Shown: positions 8,840-18,555, numbered from the stretch's first letter. The stretch is DNA of 64,000 nucleotides from an uncultured Rhodocyclaceae bacterium (GCA_907163225.1 OU015322.1:3096060-3160059), one strand, 5' to 3'. A program made the numbers and translations. The notes: generated from the sequence alone by a model not told the origin.

Positions 8840-10822
8840 TCATGACCAGAGCTGGCGCGTATCCAGCCAGCTCACCTGGCCGGTTCGGCGCTTGACCTCG
8901 CGGACCATGTGCGCCGTGCCGCCGGGGCCGTCACCCCCGCCGCCATTCCACAGGCAGATGAAGCGGACCCGGTTGAGGCCCTGGGCCAGTGCGCTGTACA
9001 GCAGCCACAAATTGCAGCGCTCGAAGGCGTTCATTTCGCGGCCCTCGCGATCACGCGGCAACGGGCCGAGTTCGTCCGGCATGATGCGGGGCGGCAGCGT
9101 TAGCTTGTCGCGCAGGGCCAGGTAACGCTGGCGCCAGGCTTCGCCATTGGCCGAGGGGAGGACGGATGCCTCGATGAAGTCTGGCTCCTCCAGCGGCAGC
9201 AGCATCTGGAAAGGAACGCCGCGGGCCAGGCAGGCTTCGGCGAAAAGAATATCGCCGCCGGCTGCGCCCTGAGCGAAGGCCAAATCGTCCGGGCCGGCGC
9301 CAAGCTGGTCGAGAATCTCGCCAATGCGGGCGGCGGCGATGCTTTCCTTGTCATCGGGAAAGCGTGGGTCGGCCCGGTCCGGGCTGTCGATCATGTGGCC
9401 GGAAAACAGAAAGACCTTGTCCGGCTGGCGCTGACTGGCCGGCGGTTTCGTGCGCTGCATGGCACGTTCTAGCGTGGCGAGGGCGGCATTGACTTGGTCG
9501 GGGTGAAAACCGAGGAGGGCGAGCAGGCCCATGTGCTTGCAGGTTGCGTCCAGCGCCAGCCAGTCGTTGTCGACGTGGGCGATTGCCTCACGGAAGGCAG
9601 CGCCGACTGCGGCCGGGTCCTGGTCGAGGATGGCCAGTGCGCCGAGACTGGCCAGGGCCCAGAAACGGTTGGCGTCGTCGCGTTCGCATGAGGCGGCCCA
9701 GGCAACGCCGCCGGCCATGACTGCTGCTTCGCTGGCGTAGCGTGTGTCGCCGGTCAGGTCGCGATAGACGTGCATCATCATCACGGCGTTGATGCCGGCC
9801 AGGTAATGGCCGGGGCTGGCGCGAAAGGCCGTGCTGTAGCTGTGGATGGTGTCGCGCAGCAGGGCGTCCTCGTAGGCCGCGTCGTCGCGCATCCGGGCCG
9901 GGCTGTGGCCGGGAATGCGCCAGGCATTGACCCATTCCTCCTTGTCCAGTCGACCGAGCAGTTCCCATGCGTCGGCATCGTCGCTGTCGATTGCGATCAG
10001 CTTCTTGTAAGTGGCGCGGGCTTCATCGGTGCGCCCGATGCGCTGCAGGCAGACGCCGCGCTGGCGGGTTGCTTCGTGATTGTCCGGGGCAAACTCTAGG
10101 GCCAGGTCGCACTGTTCCAGCGCGAAATTGAAATGCTGCATCCGGCGCAGCGCTTCGCCTGCCTTCAGGTGGGCTTCAACGCGCAGCGGCGTGGCCGGGG
10201 CTTCGTCGGCGAGGACGAGGATGTCTTCCGGGCGATTGGCGTTGCGCGCCACTTCGATGCGGGTGGCCCATTCTCTGTGAATTTCCCAGTATTCCAGGGC
10301 ATTGCCGACACGCAGCCGCGACCAGTCCGGTTCTTCAAGGTTGGGCAAAAGACTGTAAACCGGGCTGGTTCTGCGGCCGTGCCATGCGTTCAGCGTGTTT
10401 CTGGCCATGTTGGCCAGATTCGCGATGTCCGCGGCCAGCATTTCCGGATCGGGCGCACCATCCTTCAGGTGGTAGGACAGCTTGCGATCGGTGTAGGTGT
10501 CGAAGGGCTGGGCTGCGCGCGGGCCTTGAACGAGAATGACACCACTCGCCCGCAAGGCGTGGCGGACGCCGAGTTCGTACCAGACATTCGGGTTGTCCAG
10601 CGTCAGGTCGGCGACCACAAGGTCGGCCATCAGGAGTTCCTGGAACATGTCGGCGCGGATGTCGCCGGCACTCTGCTCTTCGTCCGCCCGCAAAACCTCC
10701 AGTCCGGCTTTTTCCAGTGCCGGCCGGATCAGCTCGGCGAAAATCCGGTCGAAGTCGATCAGGCAGCCGTCAGCAGATGCTTTTACACCGAAGGGCATGG
10801 CGACGAAGACATGCAGACTCAT
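8840..10822 (-). CDS. TIR/NDT-like + TPR + SLOG-like protein, first gene of effector operon
   Basis: A 660-residue protein starting MSLHVFVAMPFG. ATG 10822 was chosen over the longer reading frame because AGAGG lies 7 bases upstream and the Rossmann strand begins at once. Residues 1 to about 130 resemble nucleoside 2-deoxyribosyltransferase/TIR-like domains (LLMADLVVADLT, NVWYELGVRHALR). Residues about 200-480 are helical TPR-type repeats. The C-terminal part, about 495-620, has VFLFSGHMID and GAAGGDILFAEACLARGVPF, a pattern of SLOG nucleotide-binding domains. The overall design recalls the N-terminal part of ASK-type MAP3 kinases and their bacterial relatives (TRAFs-binding/DUF4071 family). 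As the first gene of an effector operon it is the obvious candidate sensor or signal-processing component. Domain limits are approximate and the function is inferred. Confidence 0.72.
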   Translation of the reverse strand: MSLHVFVAMPFGVKASADGCLIDFDRIFAELIRPALEKAGLEVLRADEEQSAGDIRADMFQELLMADLVVADLTLDNPNVWYELGVRHALRASGVILVQGPRAAQPFDTYTDRKLSYHLKDGAPDPEMLAADIANLANMARNTLNAWHGRRTSPVYSLLPNLEEPDWSRLRVGNALEYWEIHREWATRIEVARNANRPEDILVLADEAPATPLRVEAHLKAGEALRRMQHFNFALEQCDLALEFAPDNHEATRQRGVCLQRIGRTDEARATYKKLIAIDSDDADAWELLGRLDKEEWVNAWRIPGHSPARMRDDAAYEDALLRDTIHSYSTAFRASPGHYLAGINAVMMMHVYRDLTGDTRYASEAAVMAGGVAWAASCERDDANRFWALASLGALAILDQDPAAVGAAFREAIAHVDNDWLALDATCKHMGLLALLGFHPDQVNAALATLERAMQRTKPPASQRQPDKVFLFSGHMIDSPDRADPRFPDDKESIAAARIGEILDQLGAGPDDLAFAQGAAGGDILFAEACLARGVPFQMLLPLEEPDFIEASVLPSANGEAWRQRYLALRDKLTLPPRIMPDELGPLPRDREGREMNAFERCNLWLLYSALAQGLNRVRFICLWNGGGGDGPGGTAHMVREVKRRTGQVSWLDTRQLWS

Positions 10823-11240
10823 GAGCGCCTCTCTGTTGGCCGAAACCGCATCTGCGCGACCCGGAGCGAGTTTTCTGGCGATGCGCTCCAGCGGGACAAT
10901 TCTGGCGTTACCAAACAAAGCGGGCCCGCGTAGTGAAGCAGGCCATGAACTTATCTTAGCCCGATGATTGTGGCATGCCAAGGGCCGTTTGGTACTTTTG
11001 CGGCGAAGAGCGATTTAGCGGCGGGATGCCGGAATCCTCGGGTTTGTTGGCAGGTAATATCAAACCAATGTCCTGGCGTTTGATAGCCCATTCGAGTTTC
11101 GGGCCAATTTGGGAAGTTATGCGGAAGCAGGGCTGTAGCCGATTTCCATGGCGCTCGAAATCTCTGCGGTATCGGCCGTTAAAGTGAGCTTGGCGAGCGA
11201 CCGCTTTGGCAAGCATCGCCACTGATACTTGAGAGACATA
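10823..11240. other. Gene-free stretch between effector operon and sodB
   Basis: About 420 bp with short open frames on both strands that show no recognisable domain, no good ribosome site and no codon bias like the neighbours. It holds a candidate promoter for the effector operon (10953-10981). No other structure is seen. Confidence 0.5.
10953..10981 (-). promoter_or_regulatory. Candidate sigma70 promoter of the effector operon
   Basis: On the minus strand TTGGCA (10981-10976) is followed after exactly 17 bases by TAAGAT (10958-10953). These match the -35 and -10 consensus at 5/6 and 4/6. Transcription would start near 10946 and give a leader of about 124 bases before ATG 10822. No operator was identified. 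Confidence 0.45.
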
Positions 11241-11268
11241 AAAAAGGGAGCGCGGTGCGCTCCCTTTC
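11241..11268 (-). terminator. Rho-independent terminator of sodB
   Basis: On the minus strand GGGAGCGC, a 3-base loop and GCGCTCCC form a stem flanked by A and T, ending in TTTTTTAT. It lies about 60 bp after the sodB stop. Confidence 0.85.
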
Positions 11269-11327
11269 GTTTTTCAGCAATTGAAACTTGAGTTACGAAT
11301 TTCGCTTCCTGAAAAAGCAGTCAAAAC

Positions 11328-11912
11328 TTAAGCGAAATTGGCTTCGGCGAAGGACCAGTTAACCAGCGAAGCCAGGTAGGTTTCAACGAACTTCGGACGC
11401 ATGTTGCGGTAGTCGATGTAGTAGGCGTGTTCCCAGACGTCAACGCAGAGCAGGGCCTTGTCGCCGGTGGTCAGCGGGGTGCCGGCGGCGCCCATGTTGA
11501 CGATGTCGACGGAGCCGTCGGCCTTCTTGACCAGCCAGGTCCAGCCGGAACCGAAGTTGCCGACAGCGGAGGTCTGGAAGGCGGCCTTGAAGGCATCGAG
11601 CGAACCCCACTTTGCGTCGATGGCTGCAGCCAAGGCGCCCTTCGGAGCGCCGCCGCCGTTCGGGGTCAGGCAGTTCCAGAAGAAGGTGTGGTTCCAGACT
11701 TGCGCTGCGTTGTTGTACACGCCGCCGGCCGGGGCCTTCTTGACGATGGCTTCGAGGTCGAGGTTTTCGTACTCGGTGCCCTTGATCAGGTTGTTCAGGT
11801 TGGTAACGTAGGCCTGATGGTGCTTGCTGTAGTGATAGTCAAAGGTCTCGGCCGACATGTGCGGGGCGAGGGCGTCTTTGGCAAACGGCAGGGCGGGCAG
11901 TTGGTGTTCCAT
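11328..11912 (-). CDS. sodB: Superoxide dismutase (Fe type)
   Basis: A 194-residue cytoplasmic superoxide dismutase converting superoxide to hydrogen peroxide and oxygen. Metal ligands are visible: His27 ([13 protein letters not shown]), His75 (QVWNHTFFW), Asp158 and His162 ([13 protein letters not shown]). The Gln in AAQVWNH (Gln71) is the active-site glutamine position typical of iron enzymes, so Fe is more likely than Mn. The length is that of the family, and no signal peptide is present. GGAGA precedes ATG 11912. The gene is single, with its own candidate promoter inside the end of xseA and a strong terminator downstream. Iron-dependent control is usual for sodB, but no clear Fur box was seen. 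Confidence 0.96.
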   Translation of the reverse strand: MEHQLPALPFAKDALAPHMSAETFDYHYSKHHQAYVTNLNNLIKGTEYENLDLEAIVKKAPAGGVYNNAAQVWNHTFFWNCLTPNGGGAPKGALAAAIDAKWGSLDAFKAAFQTSAVGNFGSGWTWLVKKADGSVDIVNMGAAGTPLTTGDKALLCVDVWEHAYYIDYRNMRPKFVETYLASLVNWSFAEANFA

Positions 11913-11952
11913 TTATGTTCTCCGTTGGGGTTTGATGAGGGGTGAATCGAAA

Positions 11953-11981
11953 ATTCTAGTCAGCTTCCGGGCTGGCGACAA
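11953..11981 (-). promoter_or_regulatory. Candidate sigma70 promoter of sodB
   Basis: On the minus strand TTGTCG (11981-11976) and TAGAAT (11958-11953) are 17 bases apart. The -10 element is a 5/6 match. The start of transcription would fall near 11946, about 34 bases before the sodB ATG. It overlaps the 3' end of xseA. Confidence 0.45.
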
Positions 11982-13308
11982 CCTTATTCACTGCTGCCTC
12001 GGCGGAACCGCTGGCAAACCGGAGTTTGAGCAGGTCGCCGGGGTTGAGCCGGGCGGCATCGCGGATGACCCGGCCGTCAGGGCCTGTGGCCAGTGTATAG
12101 CCTCGTGACAGGACGGCGTTTGGGTCAAGCTGGCTCAGACTGTTGGTGAGCGTGTTTAGTTTCCCGAGATGTTGAGAAATCGCCCATTGAGTCTGCCGGG
12201 TGAGGCGGTATTCCAGGTGTCCGATGTTTTCGGCCAGCTTTTTCGGTTGAGGGCGAGCGCTGCCGTGGCGCAGGCCGAGTCCTTGCAGGCGGACGGCGCA
12301 GTGCTCGGTTTGCCGACGCAGGGCATGCTGCAGGCGGCTGCCCAAGGTGTCGGCCTCGCGACGGCGCTGCTGGATACGCTCGGCCGGGTGCGTCAGACGG
12401 GCGGCGAGCCCGTCGAGGCGCTGCAGGTGATCCGACAGGGTGCGATCCATGCGTCGGCCAAGGTGGTTTTCGAGTTGGGTCAGGCGGTCGAGCAGGGCGT
12501 CGCGGTCGGGGCTGGCCAGTTCGGCGGCGGCAGTGGGCGTAGGGGCGCGCAGGTCGGCGGCGAAGTCGGCGATGGTGAAGTCGGTTTCATGGCCGACGCC
12601 GGAAACCACGGGAATGGGCGAGGCGTGGATGGCGCGGGCGACGGATTCTTCGTTGAAGGCCCAGAGGTCTTCGATGCTGCCGCCGCCACGGCAGAGGATG
12701 ATCGCATCGCAGTCGCCATTCGCCGCCTGGCTGATGGCTTCGGCGATTTTGGCGCTAGCGCCTTCGCCCTGGACGGGGGTTGGAAAAAGCGTGATGCAAA
12801 TATGTGGCGCACGGCGGTGCAAGGTGCTCAGGACATCGCGCAGGGCGGCGGCTTGCGGGCTGGTGACGATGGCGAGGCGGCGCGGAAAGCCGGGCAGGGG
12901 CTTCTTGCGGTCAACGGCAAAAATGCCTTCATTTTCAAGTCTGGCCTTGAGTTGGAGGAAGCGCTCGAAGAGGTCACCCTGGCCGGCCCGGCGGATGGCT
13001 TCGACGTTGAGCTGAAATTCGCCGCGTGGCTCGTAGAAGGAAATGAGGACGCGGGCTTCAATCTTCTGGCCGTTCTCCAGCCGCCAGCCGAGAATCTGCG
13101 CCTTGCTGCGCCACATGACGCAGCGCACCTGGGCGTTGCTGTCCTTCAGCGAAAAATAGACATGGCCGGAGGCGGCGTAGGTCAGGTTGGAAATTTCTCC
13201 GCTCACCCAGGTTGGCGGGAAGGCCGATTCGAGGCAGTCCCGTACCCGTTTATTCAGGCTGGATACGCTGAGGACCGAGTTACCGACAGGTTGAATGGCA
13301 TTTTGCAT
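11956..13308 (-). CDS. xseA: Exodeoxyribonuclease VII large subunit
   Basis: A 450-residue catalytic subunit of exonuclease VII, which degrades single-stranded DNA from both ends to short oligonucleotides with the small subunit XseB. The N-terminal OB-fold starts near residue 12 (LSVSSLNKRVRDCLE, WVSGEISNL). The central catalytic domain carries the family signature CRGGGSIEDLWAFNEE and GVGHETDFTIADF. A long helical, probably coiled-coil region follows and ends in SRGYTLATGPDGRVI, typical of the C-terminus. Length matches the family (E. coli 456). The gene ends just upstream of sodB on the same strand, and no xseB is nearby. A dispersed GCGGTCAAC motif copy lies antisense within it at 12906. 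Confidence 0.97.
   Translation of the reverse strand: MQNAIQPVGNSVLSVSSLNKRVRDCLESAFPPTWVSGEISNLTYAASGHVYFSLKDSNAQVRCVMWRSKAQILGWRLENGQKIEARVLISFYEPRGEFQLNVEAIRRAGQGDLFERFLQLKARLENEGIFAVDRKKPLPGFPRRLAIVTSPQAAALRDVLSTLHRRAPHICITLFPTPVQGEGASAKIAEAISQAANGDCDAIILCRGGGSIEDLWAFNEESVARAIHASPIPVVSGVGHETDFTIADFAADLRAPTPTAAAELASPDRDALLDRLTQLENHLGRRMDRTLSDHLQRLDGLAARLTHPAERIQQRRREADTLGSRLQHALRRQTEHCAVRLQGLGLRHGSARPQPKKLAENIGHLEYRLTRQTQWAISQHLGKLNTLTNSLSQLDPNAVLSRGYTLATGPDGRVIRDAARLNPGDLLKLRFASGSAEAAVNKVVASPEAD
12906..12938 (+). repeat. Dispersed GCGGTCAAC motif copy (coding, antisense in xseA)
   Basis: Reads TGCGGTCAACGGCAAAAATG followed by CCTTCATTTTCAA. xseA on the other strand reads IFAVDRKKPLP. Confidence 0.5.
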
Positions 13309-13479
13309 TTGTCAATTGTAACCTGCGGCATTATTTTTCAGACATTCGTTGACAGCATTTCGTTTTGTTAAGTGTCTGATTATTAACGTTAAAAATAATA
13401 TGCCTTGTTTTTTGGCAGAGTATAAAAAGTCCTTTCGGGAGTGGGGTTTAGCTTCTTTCATCACACTTCATTCACAGAC

Positions 13480-13501
13480 TTATCCACAGGTTTTGGGGAT
13501 A
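13480..13501. promoter_or_regulatory. DnaA-box pair in AT-rich intergenic region
   Basis: A perfect TTATCCACA box lies at 13480-13488 and an inverted near-match, TTATCCCCA on the minus strand, at 13493-13501. Both sit in the 283-bp gap between divergent xseA and exbB. The part at 13330-13430 is A/T-rich with the palindrome TTAACGTTAA at 13383-13392. No dnaA or dnaN is nearby, so this is not evidently oriC. Confidence 0.4.
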
Positions 13502-13591
13502 AGCCGCGGCAAGCCCGAAATTTCGTCGCTTGCCCTGCGGCGGGGGGCAGGGCAGAATTGCGGACTAATATTCCACCAAGGATTACTCCAC

Positions 13592-14200
13592 GTGTTTGCT
13601 ATCGTTCAAGCGGCCGGTTGGCCCATCTGGCCGTTGTTGCTGGCTTCGATTATCTCTGTCGCGCTGATTATCGAGCGCGTGGTTGCCCTGCGTCGCTCCA
13701 AGGTGGTTCCCGCTGGCCTGCTGCAGCGGGCGGTCGGCGAGTTCAAACGCGGCGCCAATAACGACAAGCTTCTTGATGACTTGGAGCGCCATTCGCCGCT
13801 GGGCCGCGTGCTTTCCGCCGGCCTGCGCAACGTCAATGCATCGCGCGAGATAATGAAGGAATCGATCGAGGAAGGCGGTTCGGCCGTTGCCCACGAGTTG
13901 AATCGCTACCTGACGACGCTTGGGACAATCGCTTCGATCAGCCCGCTGATGGGCCTGTTCGGTACGGTGGTCGGGATGATCGAGATTTTCGGTTCGCAGT
14001 CGCCGACCGGCATTGCCAACCCCATGCAGCTGGCGCATGGCATTTCCGTCGCGTTGTACAACACCGGCTTCGGCCTGGTCATCGCCATCCCCAGCCTGAT
14101 CGCCTGGCGTCATTTCCGCGCCCTGGCTGATGGCTTCGTTGTCGAGATGGAGCAGCAGGCCGTCCGCCTCGTCGAGTACATGCACGGCGAACGGAAGTAA
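13592..14200 (+). CDS. exbB: MotA/TolQ/ExbB proton channel family protein
   Basis: A 202-residue inner-membrane protein of the ExbB/TolQ family, which with an ExbD/TolR partner uses the proton gradient to energise outer-membrane transport. GTG 13592 was chosen because AAGGA lies 9 bases upstream and the protein then starts at the first membrane segment (FAIVQAAGWPIWPLLLASII). The long cytoplasmic loop, residues 40-110, is followed by two further membrane segments, about 110-132 (TLGTIASISPLMGLFGTVVGMI) and 150-175. The GLFGTVVGMI segment is the conserved channel helix. It is the first gene of a plus-strand operon with exbD, lpxK, a Trm112-like gene and kdsB, an arrangement common in betaproteobacteria. 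No TonB is nearby, so the partner receptor is unknown. Confidence 0.9.
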   Translation: MFAIVQAAGWPIWPLLLASIISVALIIERVVALRRSKVVPAGLLQRAVGEFKRGANNDKLLDDLERHSPLGRVLSAGLRNVNASREIMKESIEEGGSAVAHELNRYLTTLGTIASISPLMGLFGTVVGMIEIFGSQSPTGIANPMQLAHGISVALYNTGFGLVIAIPSLIAWRHFRALADGFVVEMEQQAVRLVEYMHGERK

Positions 14201-14203
14201 GCG

Positions 14204-14617
14204 ATGAATTTCCAGCGCGGCCGCAGCCGGGAAGAGCCGGAAATCAACCTGATTCCGATGATCGACGTTTTGCTGGTCATCATCATTTTCCTGATGCTGA
14301 CCACCACCTACGCCAAGTTTTCAGGGCTGGAGATCAACCTGCCGACGGCCGACGCCAGCAAGCAGGCCGAGCAGCCGAACGAGATCAATGTTTCGGTCAC
14401 AGCAAGCGGTCAGGTTTTGCTCAATAAATCGCCGTTGACCGCCAATGACGTCAAGAGTATTGCCGACGGCCTGCGCCGTGCCGCGGGCGGCAAGGAGGAT
14501 CCGCTGATCGTCATCAACGCCGATGCCAAGGCAACGCATCAGAGCGTGGTCGACGTCATGCAGGCGGCGCAGACGGCGGGTTACCCACACATTTCGTTTG
14601 CCACCCAGAATCGCTGA
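14204..14617 (+). CDS. exbD: ExbD/TolR family biopolymer transport protein
   Basis: A 137-residue single-pass inner-membrane protein. After a short charged cytoplasmic start the membrane helix spans about 18-40, with the conserved proton-binding aspartate in INLIPMIDVLLVIIIF (Asp21). The rest, from about residue 45, is a periplasmic domain ending VMQAAQTAGYPHISFATQ, typical of the family. It partners the ExbB-like protein encoded 3 bp upstream. Its stop overlaps the start of lpxK (TGATG), so translation is coupled. In this lpxK-linked context the pair may serve envelope energisation rather than siderophore uptake; the sequence does not decide. Confidence 0.92.
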   Translation: MNFQRGRSREEPEINLIPMIDVLLVIIIFLMLTTTYAKFSGLEINLPTADASKQAEQPNEINVSVTASGQVLLNKSPLTANDVKSIADGLRRAAGGKEDPLIVINADAKATHQSVVDVMQAAQTAGYPHISFATQNR

Positions 14618-15615
14618 TGCTGGCACGCTGGCTACAGCGACAGTGGTTTGAGCAACGCCGGCTGACGCCGGCGTTGTGGCTTTTGCTGCCACTGACTTGG
14701 CTGTATGCCTTGCTGAGCTGGCTGAGTCGTCGCTTGGCCAATCCGCAACGCCTGCCTGTGCCAGTGATTGTGGTCGGCAACGTTATTGTTGGCGGCGCCG
14801 GCAAGACGCCGCTCACCCTTTGGCTGGCGCAGCAACTCAAAGCGCGAGGCTGGCGACCGGGGATTGTCAGCCGGGGCTATGGGCGGCGCGGCGATGGCGT
14901 CATGTCAGTGCGAGCCGATTCGCAGCCGGAAGATGTGGGCGACGAGCCTTTGCTGCTGGCCCGGCGCAGCGGCGTTCCCGTCTGGGTCGGGCGGCAGCGG
15001 GCTGCCGCCGGAGAAGCCTTGTTGGTAGCGCATCCCGAGGTCAATGTCATGCTCTGCGACGATGGTTTGCAGCACAATGCTTTGGCGCGCGACGTCGAGC
15101 TGGTCGTCTTCGATGCTCGCGGCGCCGGCAACGGCTGGCGTCTGCCGGTCGGGCCGTTGCGTGAGCCTTTGGGGCGACTTGCTACGGTCGACGCGATTAT
15201 TTGCAATAATTTGAAGTCACTTTTACCTGCCTCGGCGCCCACTTTCGACATGGACTTGAGGCCCGGCTCTTTCTATCGCCTCGATGACCCGGCTCAAAGT
15301 TGTTCTGCCGACAGCCTCAAAGGGCGCGGCCCGCTCCATGCGCTGGCCGGCATCGGCAATCCCGGGCGCTTTTTCAACACCCTTGAGTCGCTCGGCCTGC
15401 GCTGTCAAAACCATCCGTTTCCCGACCATCATCGCTATTCGGCTGCCGATCTGGCTTTTGCCCGGAACGGCATCCTGCTGATGACCGAGAAGGATGCAGT
15501 AAAATGTACCGAACTAACGGCGGGTGAAACCTGGGTTCTGCCCGTCGATGCCGAGCTTTCGCCGGCCCTGATTGAACTGATTTTGGAGAAACTACGTGGA
15601 CGCCAGGCTGCTTGA
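14617..15615 (+). CDS. lpxK: Tetraacyldisaccharide 4'-kinase
   Basis: A 332-residue lipid A enzyme that phosphorylates the 4' position of tetraacyldisaccharide-1-phosphate to give lipid IVA. An N-terminal hydrophobic segment (about residues 16-40) anchors it at the inner membrane. The P-loop reads [15 protein letters not shown] (about 51-65), followed by [10 protein letters not shown]. Later family motifs are [21 protein letters not shown] and [11 protein letters not shown] near the end. Length is typical (E. coli 328). The ATG overlaps the exbD stop and the 3' end overlaps the next gene by 20 bp, showing a coupled operon with kdsB, another LPS gene. Confidence 0.97.
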   Translation: MLARWLQRQWFEQRRLTPALWLLLPLTWLYALLSWLSRRLANPQRLPVPVIVVGNVIVGGAGKTPLTLWLAQQLKARGWRPGIVSRGYGRRGDGVMSVRADSQPEDVGDEPLLLARRSGVPVWVGRQRAAAGEALLVAHPEVNVMLCDDGLQHNALARDVELVVFDARGAGNGWRLPVGPLREPLGRLATVDAIICNNLKSLLPASAPTFDMDLRPGSFYRLDDPAQSCSADSLKGRGPLHALAGIGNPGRFFNTLESLGLRCQNHPFPDHHRYSAADLAFARNGILLMTEKDAVKCTELTAGETWVLPVDAELSPALIELILEKLRGRQAA

Positions 15616-15772
15616 TATTCTCGTCTGCCCGATTTGCAAGGGCAATCTCGAACACCGCAAAGCCGAGAAGGAACTGGTCTGCAAGCCTTGCAAACTGGCC
15701 TTCCCGGTTCGCGACGACATCCCCATCATGCTCGAGGACGAGGCTCGCCAGCTCAACGCGGACGGGCAGTAA
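15596..15772 (+). CDS. Trm112-family small zinc-ribbon protein
   Basis: A 58-residue protein read from GTG 15596 to TAA 15772: it starts [19 protein letters not shown] and has a second pair, CKPCKLAF, so CxxC-x15-CxxC can bind one zinc. [12 protein letters not shown] closes the domain. This is the Trm112/YcaR family, found next to lpxK and kdsB in many proteobacteria (ycaR in E. coli). Eukaryotic Trm112 activates methyltransferases; the bacterial function is not settled. The start lies inside lpxK and the stop overlaps the kdsB ATG (TAATG), so it is firmly embedded in the operon. Confidence 0.9.
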   Translation: MDARLLDILVCPICKGNLEHRKAEKELVCKPCKLAFPVRDDIPIMLEDEARQLNADGQ

Positions 15773-16557
15773 TGTCCGGTGTCGCGTTCAAGGTCGTGAT
15801 CCCGGCACGCTACGCGTCGACCCGGCTGCCGGCCAAGCCGCTGCTCGATCTCGGCGGCAAGCCGATGGTCGTCCGGGTGGCCGAGCGGGCGCGGTTGTCG
15901 GGAGCTGAGGAAATATGGGTGGCAACTGACCACCCGGAAGTCCGTGCCGCAGCCGAAGCGCATGAGGTCGCCGCGCTGATGACGCGCAGCGACCACCCGA
16001 CCGGCACCGACCGCCTGGCCGAGGTGGTCGAGCAACGCGGTTGGGGCAGCGATACGATCATCGTCAACGTTCAGGGCGACGAGCCGTTGATCGAACCCGA
16101 GGTCATCCTGCAGACGGCGCGCCAGTTGGCCGCGAGCGGTGCCGACATCGCCACCGTCGCTCACCCGATTACGGATCCGGCCGATTTCTTCAATCCGAAC
16201 GTGGTCAAGGTCGTTTGCCGGGCCGATGGAGACGCAGCGTATTTTTCCCGCGCGCCGATTCCCTATGCGCGCGACCATTTTGCCAAAGAGGCGGGTGGCG
16301 AAACCCTGCCAGCCGATTTTCCGGCCTATCGTCACGTCGGCTTGTACGCTTACCGTGCTTCGTTTTTGAGGGCTTTTTCCGGGTTGACCGTAGCACCCAC
16401 CGAGCATTTTGAATCCCTCGAACAACTGCGCGCCCTGTGGCACGGCTACCGCATTAGCGTGACGCTGATTGATGCAGCCCCCGCGCCCGGTGTAGACACG
16501 CCTGAAGACGCAGCGCGGATGCGCAAACTGTTTGACCGACCCGGAAATAGCGAGTAA
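15772..16557 (+). CDS. kdsB: 3-deoxy-manno-octulosonate cytidylyltransferase (CMP-KDO synthetase)
   Basis: A 261-residue enzyme that activates KDO with CTP to CMP-KDO for the LPS inner core. The nucleotidyltransferase signature [18 protein letters not shown] (residues 6-23) is near the start, followed by [24 protein letters not shown] and NVQGDEPLI, all diagnostic of KdsB. The start at 15772 overlaps the stop of the Trm112-like gene; longer in-frame starts would lie inside that gene and are rejected. Length matches the family (about 250). It is the last gene of the exbB-kdsB operon; 75 bp with no clear terminator separate it from adk. Confidence 0.97.
   Translation: MSGVAFKVVIPARYASTRLPAKPLLDLGGKPMVVRVAERARLSGAEEIWVATDHPEVRAAAEAHEVAALMTRSDHPTGTDRLAEVVEQRGWGSDTIIVNVQGDEPLIEPEVILQTARQLAASGADIATVAHPITDPADFFNPNVVKVVCRADGDAAYFSRAPIPYARDHFAKEAGGETLPADFPAYRHVGLYAYRASFLRAFSGLTVAPTEHFESLEQLRALWHGYRISVTLIDAAPAPGVDTPEDAARMRKLFDRPGNSE
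16358..16392 (-). repeat. Dispersed GCGGTCAAC motif copy (coding, antisense in kdsB)
   Basis: On the minus strand TACGGTCAACCCGGAAAAAG is followed by CCCTCAAAAACGAAG. kdsB reads this segment as [12 protein letters not shown]. Confidence 0.5.
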
Positions 16558-16611
16558 TTTTCCGCTTCTAGGGAACGGCCACACGTGAAGCCGATAACAA
16601 GAATTTTTTAG

Positions 16612-17286
<675 letters not shown>

Positions 17287-17295
17287 AGGCAGCCA

Positions 17296-18555
17296 ATGAC
17301 GGTGAAAAATGCCTTCTACGCACAGTCAGGGGGCGTTACAGCCGTCATCAATGCCACGGCCTGCGGCCTGATTCAGGCCGCGCGCCGGCATCCCGACAAG
17401 ATCGGGAAAGTCTTGGCAGGGCGCGACGGCATCATCGGCGCCCTGACCGAAGACCTCATCGACACCAGTCTCGAATCCGATGAAACGATTGCCCGCCTGC
17501 GCCATACACCGGGCGGCGCTTTCGGCTCCTGCCGCTTCAAGCTGAAAAGCGTGGAGCAGCATCGCGCCCAGTACGAACGTCTGATCGAAGTCTTCAAGGC
17601 GCACGATATCGGCTATTTCTTCTACAACGGCGGCAACGATTCCATGGACACCGCCTGGAAGGTGTCGCAGATCGCCGAGAAGATGGGTTACCCGGTCGTT
17701 TGCGTCGGCGTGCCGAAAACGGTCGACAACGATCTGCCGCATACCGATTGCTGCCCCGGCTTCGGTTCGGTCGCCAAGTATGTCGCCACCTCGATCCGCG
17801 AGGCCGGCTACGACGTCGCCTCAATGGCGCGGACCTCGACCAAGATTTTCGTGCTCGAAGTGATGGGGCGTCACGCGGGCTGGATCACCGCCGCCTGTGG
17901 TCTGGCCTCGGAAAATGCCGGCGAACCGCCGCACATCCTGCTTTTTCCGGAAGTGCCTTTCGATCCGGAGCGTTTCCTGGCGCGTGTCGACGAGTGCGTC
18001 AAGCAGTACGGCTACTGCACGGTGGCCGTCTCCGAAGGCTTGTCGGATGCGTCGGGTAAGCTGATCGCCGAGTCGGGCACCAAGGATGCGTTTGGTCATT
18101 CCCAGTTGGGCGGTGTCGGGCAGATGGTTGCCCAGCTGATCAAGGACAGGCTCGGTTACAAATATCACTGGGCGCTGGCCGATTACCTGCAGCGCTCAGC
18201 CCGCCATCTGGCGTCGCGCACCGACCTCGAACAGGCGCATGCGCTGGGTATTGCTGCGGTCGACCTTGCTTTGCAGGGAAAAAATGCCGTGATGGCGACT
18301 ATCCGGCGCGTGGCAGAAAACCCGTACCGTTGGGAAATTGGCGATGCGCCACTGGCCGAAATCGCGAATGTCGAACGCAAGATGCCGCCCGAATTTATTA
18401 CACCTGATGGCTTTCATATCACGGAAGCCTGCCGAAACTACCTGCAGCCGCTGATTGAGGGCGAAGAGCCACCACCGTATCGTAACGGGCTGCCGGATTA
18501 CGTACGCTTGAAAAACGTGTCAGTGCCAAGGAAACTGGAGGCATTCACAGTCTGA
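17296..18555 (+). CDS. pfp: Pyrophosphate-dependent 6-phosphofructokinase
   Basis: A 419-residue PFK-family enzyme converting fructose 6-phosphate and PPi reversibly to fructose 1,6-bisphosphate and phosphate. The phosphoryl-donor choice can be read from two positions. [10 protein letters not shown] has Asp115 where ATP enzymes have Gly, and VPKTVDND has Lys141 where ATP enzymes have Gly. Both are hallmarks of PPi-dependent PFKs. The N-terminal motif [12 protein letters not shown] and the substrate region [15 protein letters not shown] are intact. The gene follows adk after 9 bp and precedes hppA by 28 bp, so all three may be co-transcribed. The pairing with a proton-pumping pyrophosphatase suggests PPi-linked energy saving. 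Confidence 0.95.
   Translation: MTVKNAFYAQSGGVTAVINATACGLIQAARRHPDKIGKVLAGRDGIIGALTEDLIDTSLESDETIARLRHTPGGAFGSCRFKLKSVEQHRAQYERLIEVFKAHDIGYFFYNGGNDSMDTAWKVSQIAEKMGYPVVCVGVPKTVDNDLPHTDCCPGFGSVAKYVATSIREAGYDVASMARTSTKIFVLEVMGRHAGWITAACGLASENAGEPPHILLFPEVPFDPERFLARVDECVKQYGYCTVAVSEGLSDASGKLIAESGTKDAFGHSQLGGVGQMVAQLIKDRLGYKYHWALADYLQRSARHLASRTDLEQAHALGIAAVDLALQGKNAVMATIRRVAENPYRWEIGDAPLAEIANVERKMPPEFITPDGFHITEACRNYLQPLIEGEEPPPYRNGLPDYVRLKNVSVPRKLEAFTV

Noticed and set aside
10956-11222. 88-residue minus-strand open frame between the effector operon and sodB
   Set aside because: No ribosome site, no domain, and it overlaps the better-supported promoter.
13480-13501. DnaA boxes as the chromosomal origin
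   Set aside because: Only two boxes are present and no dnaA, dnaN, gyrB or rpmH genes are near.
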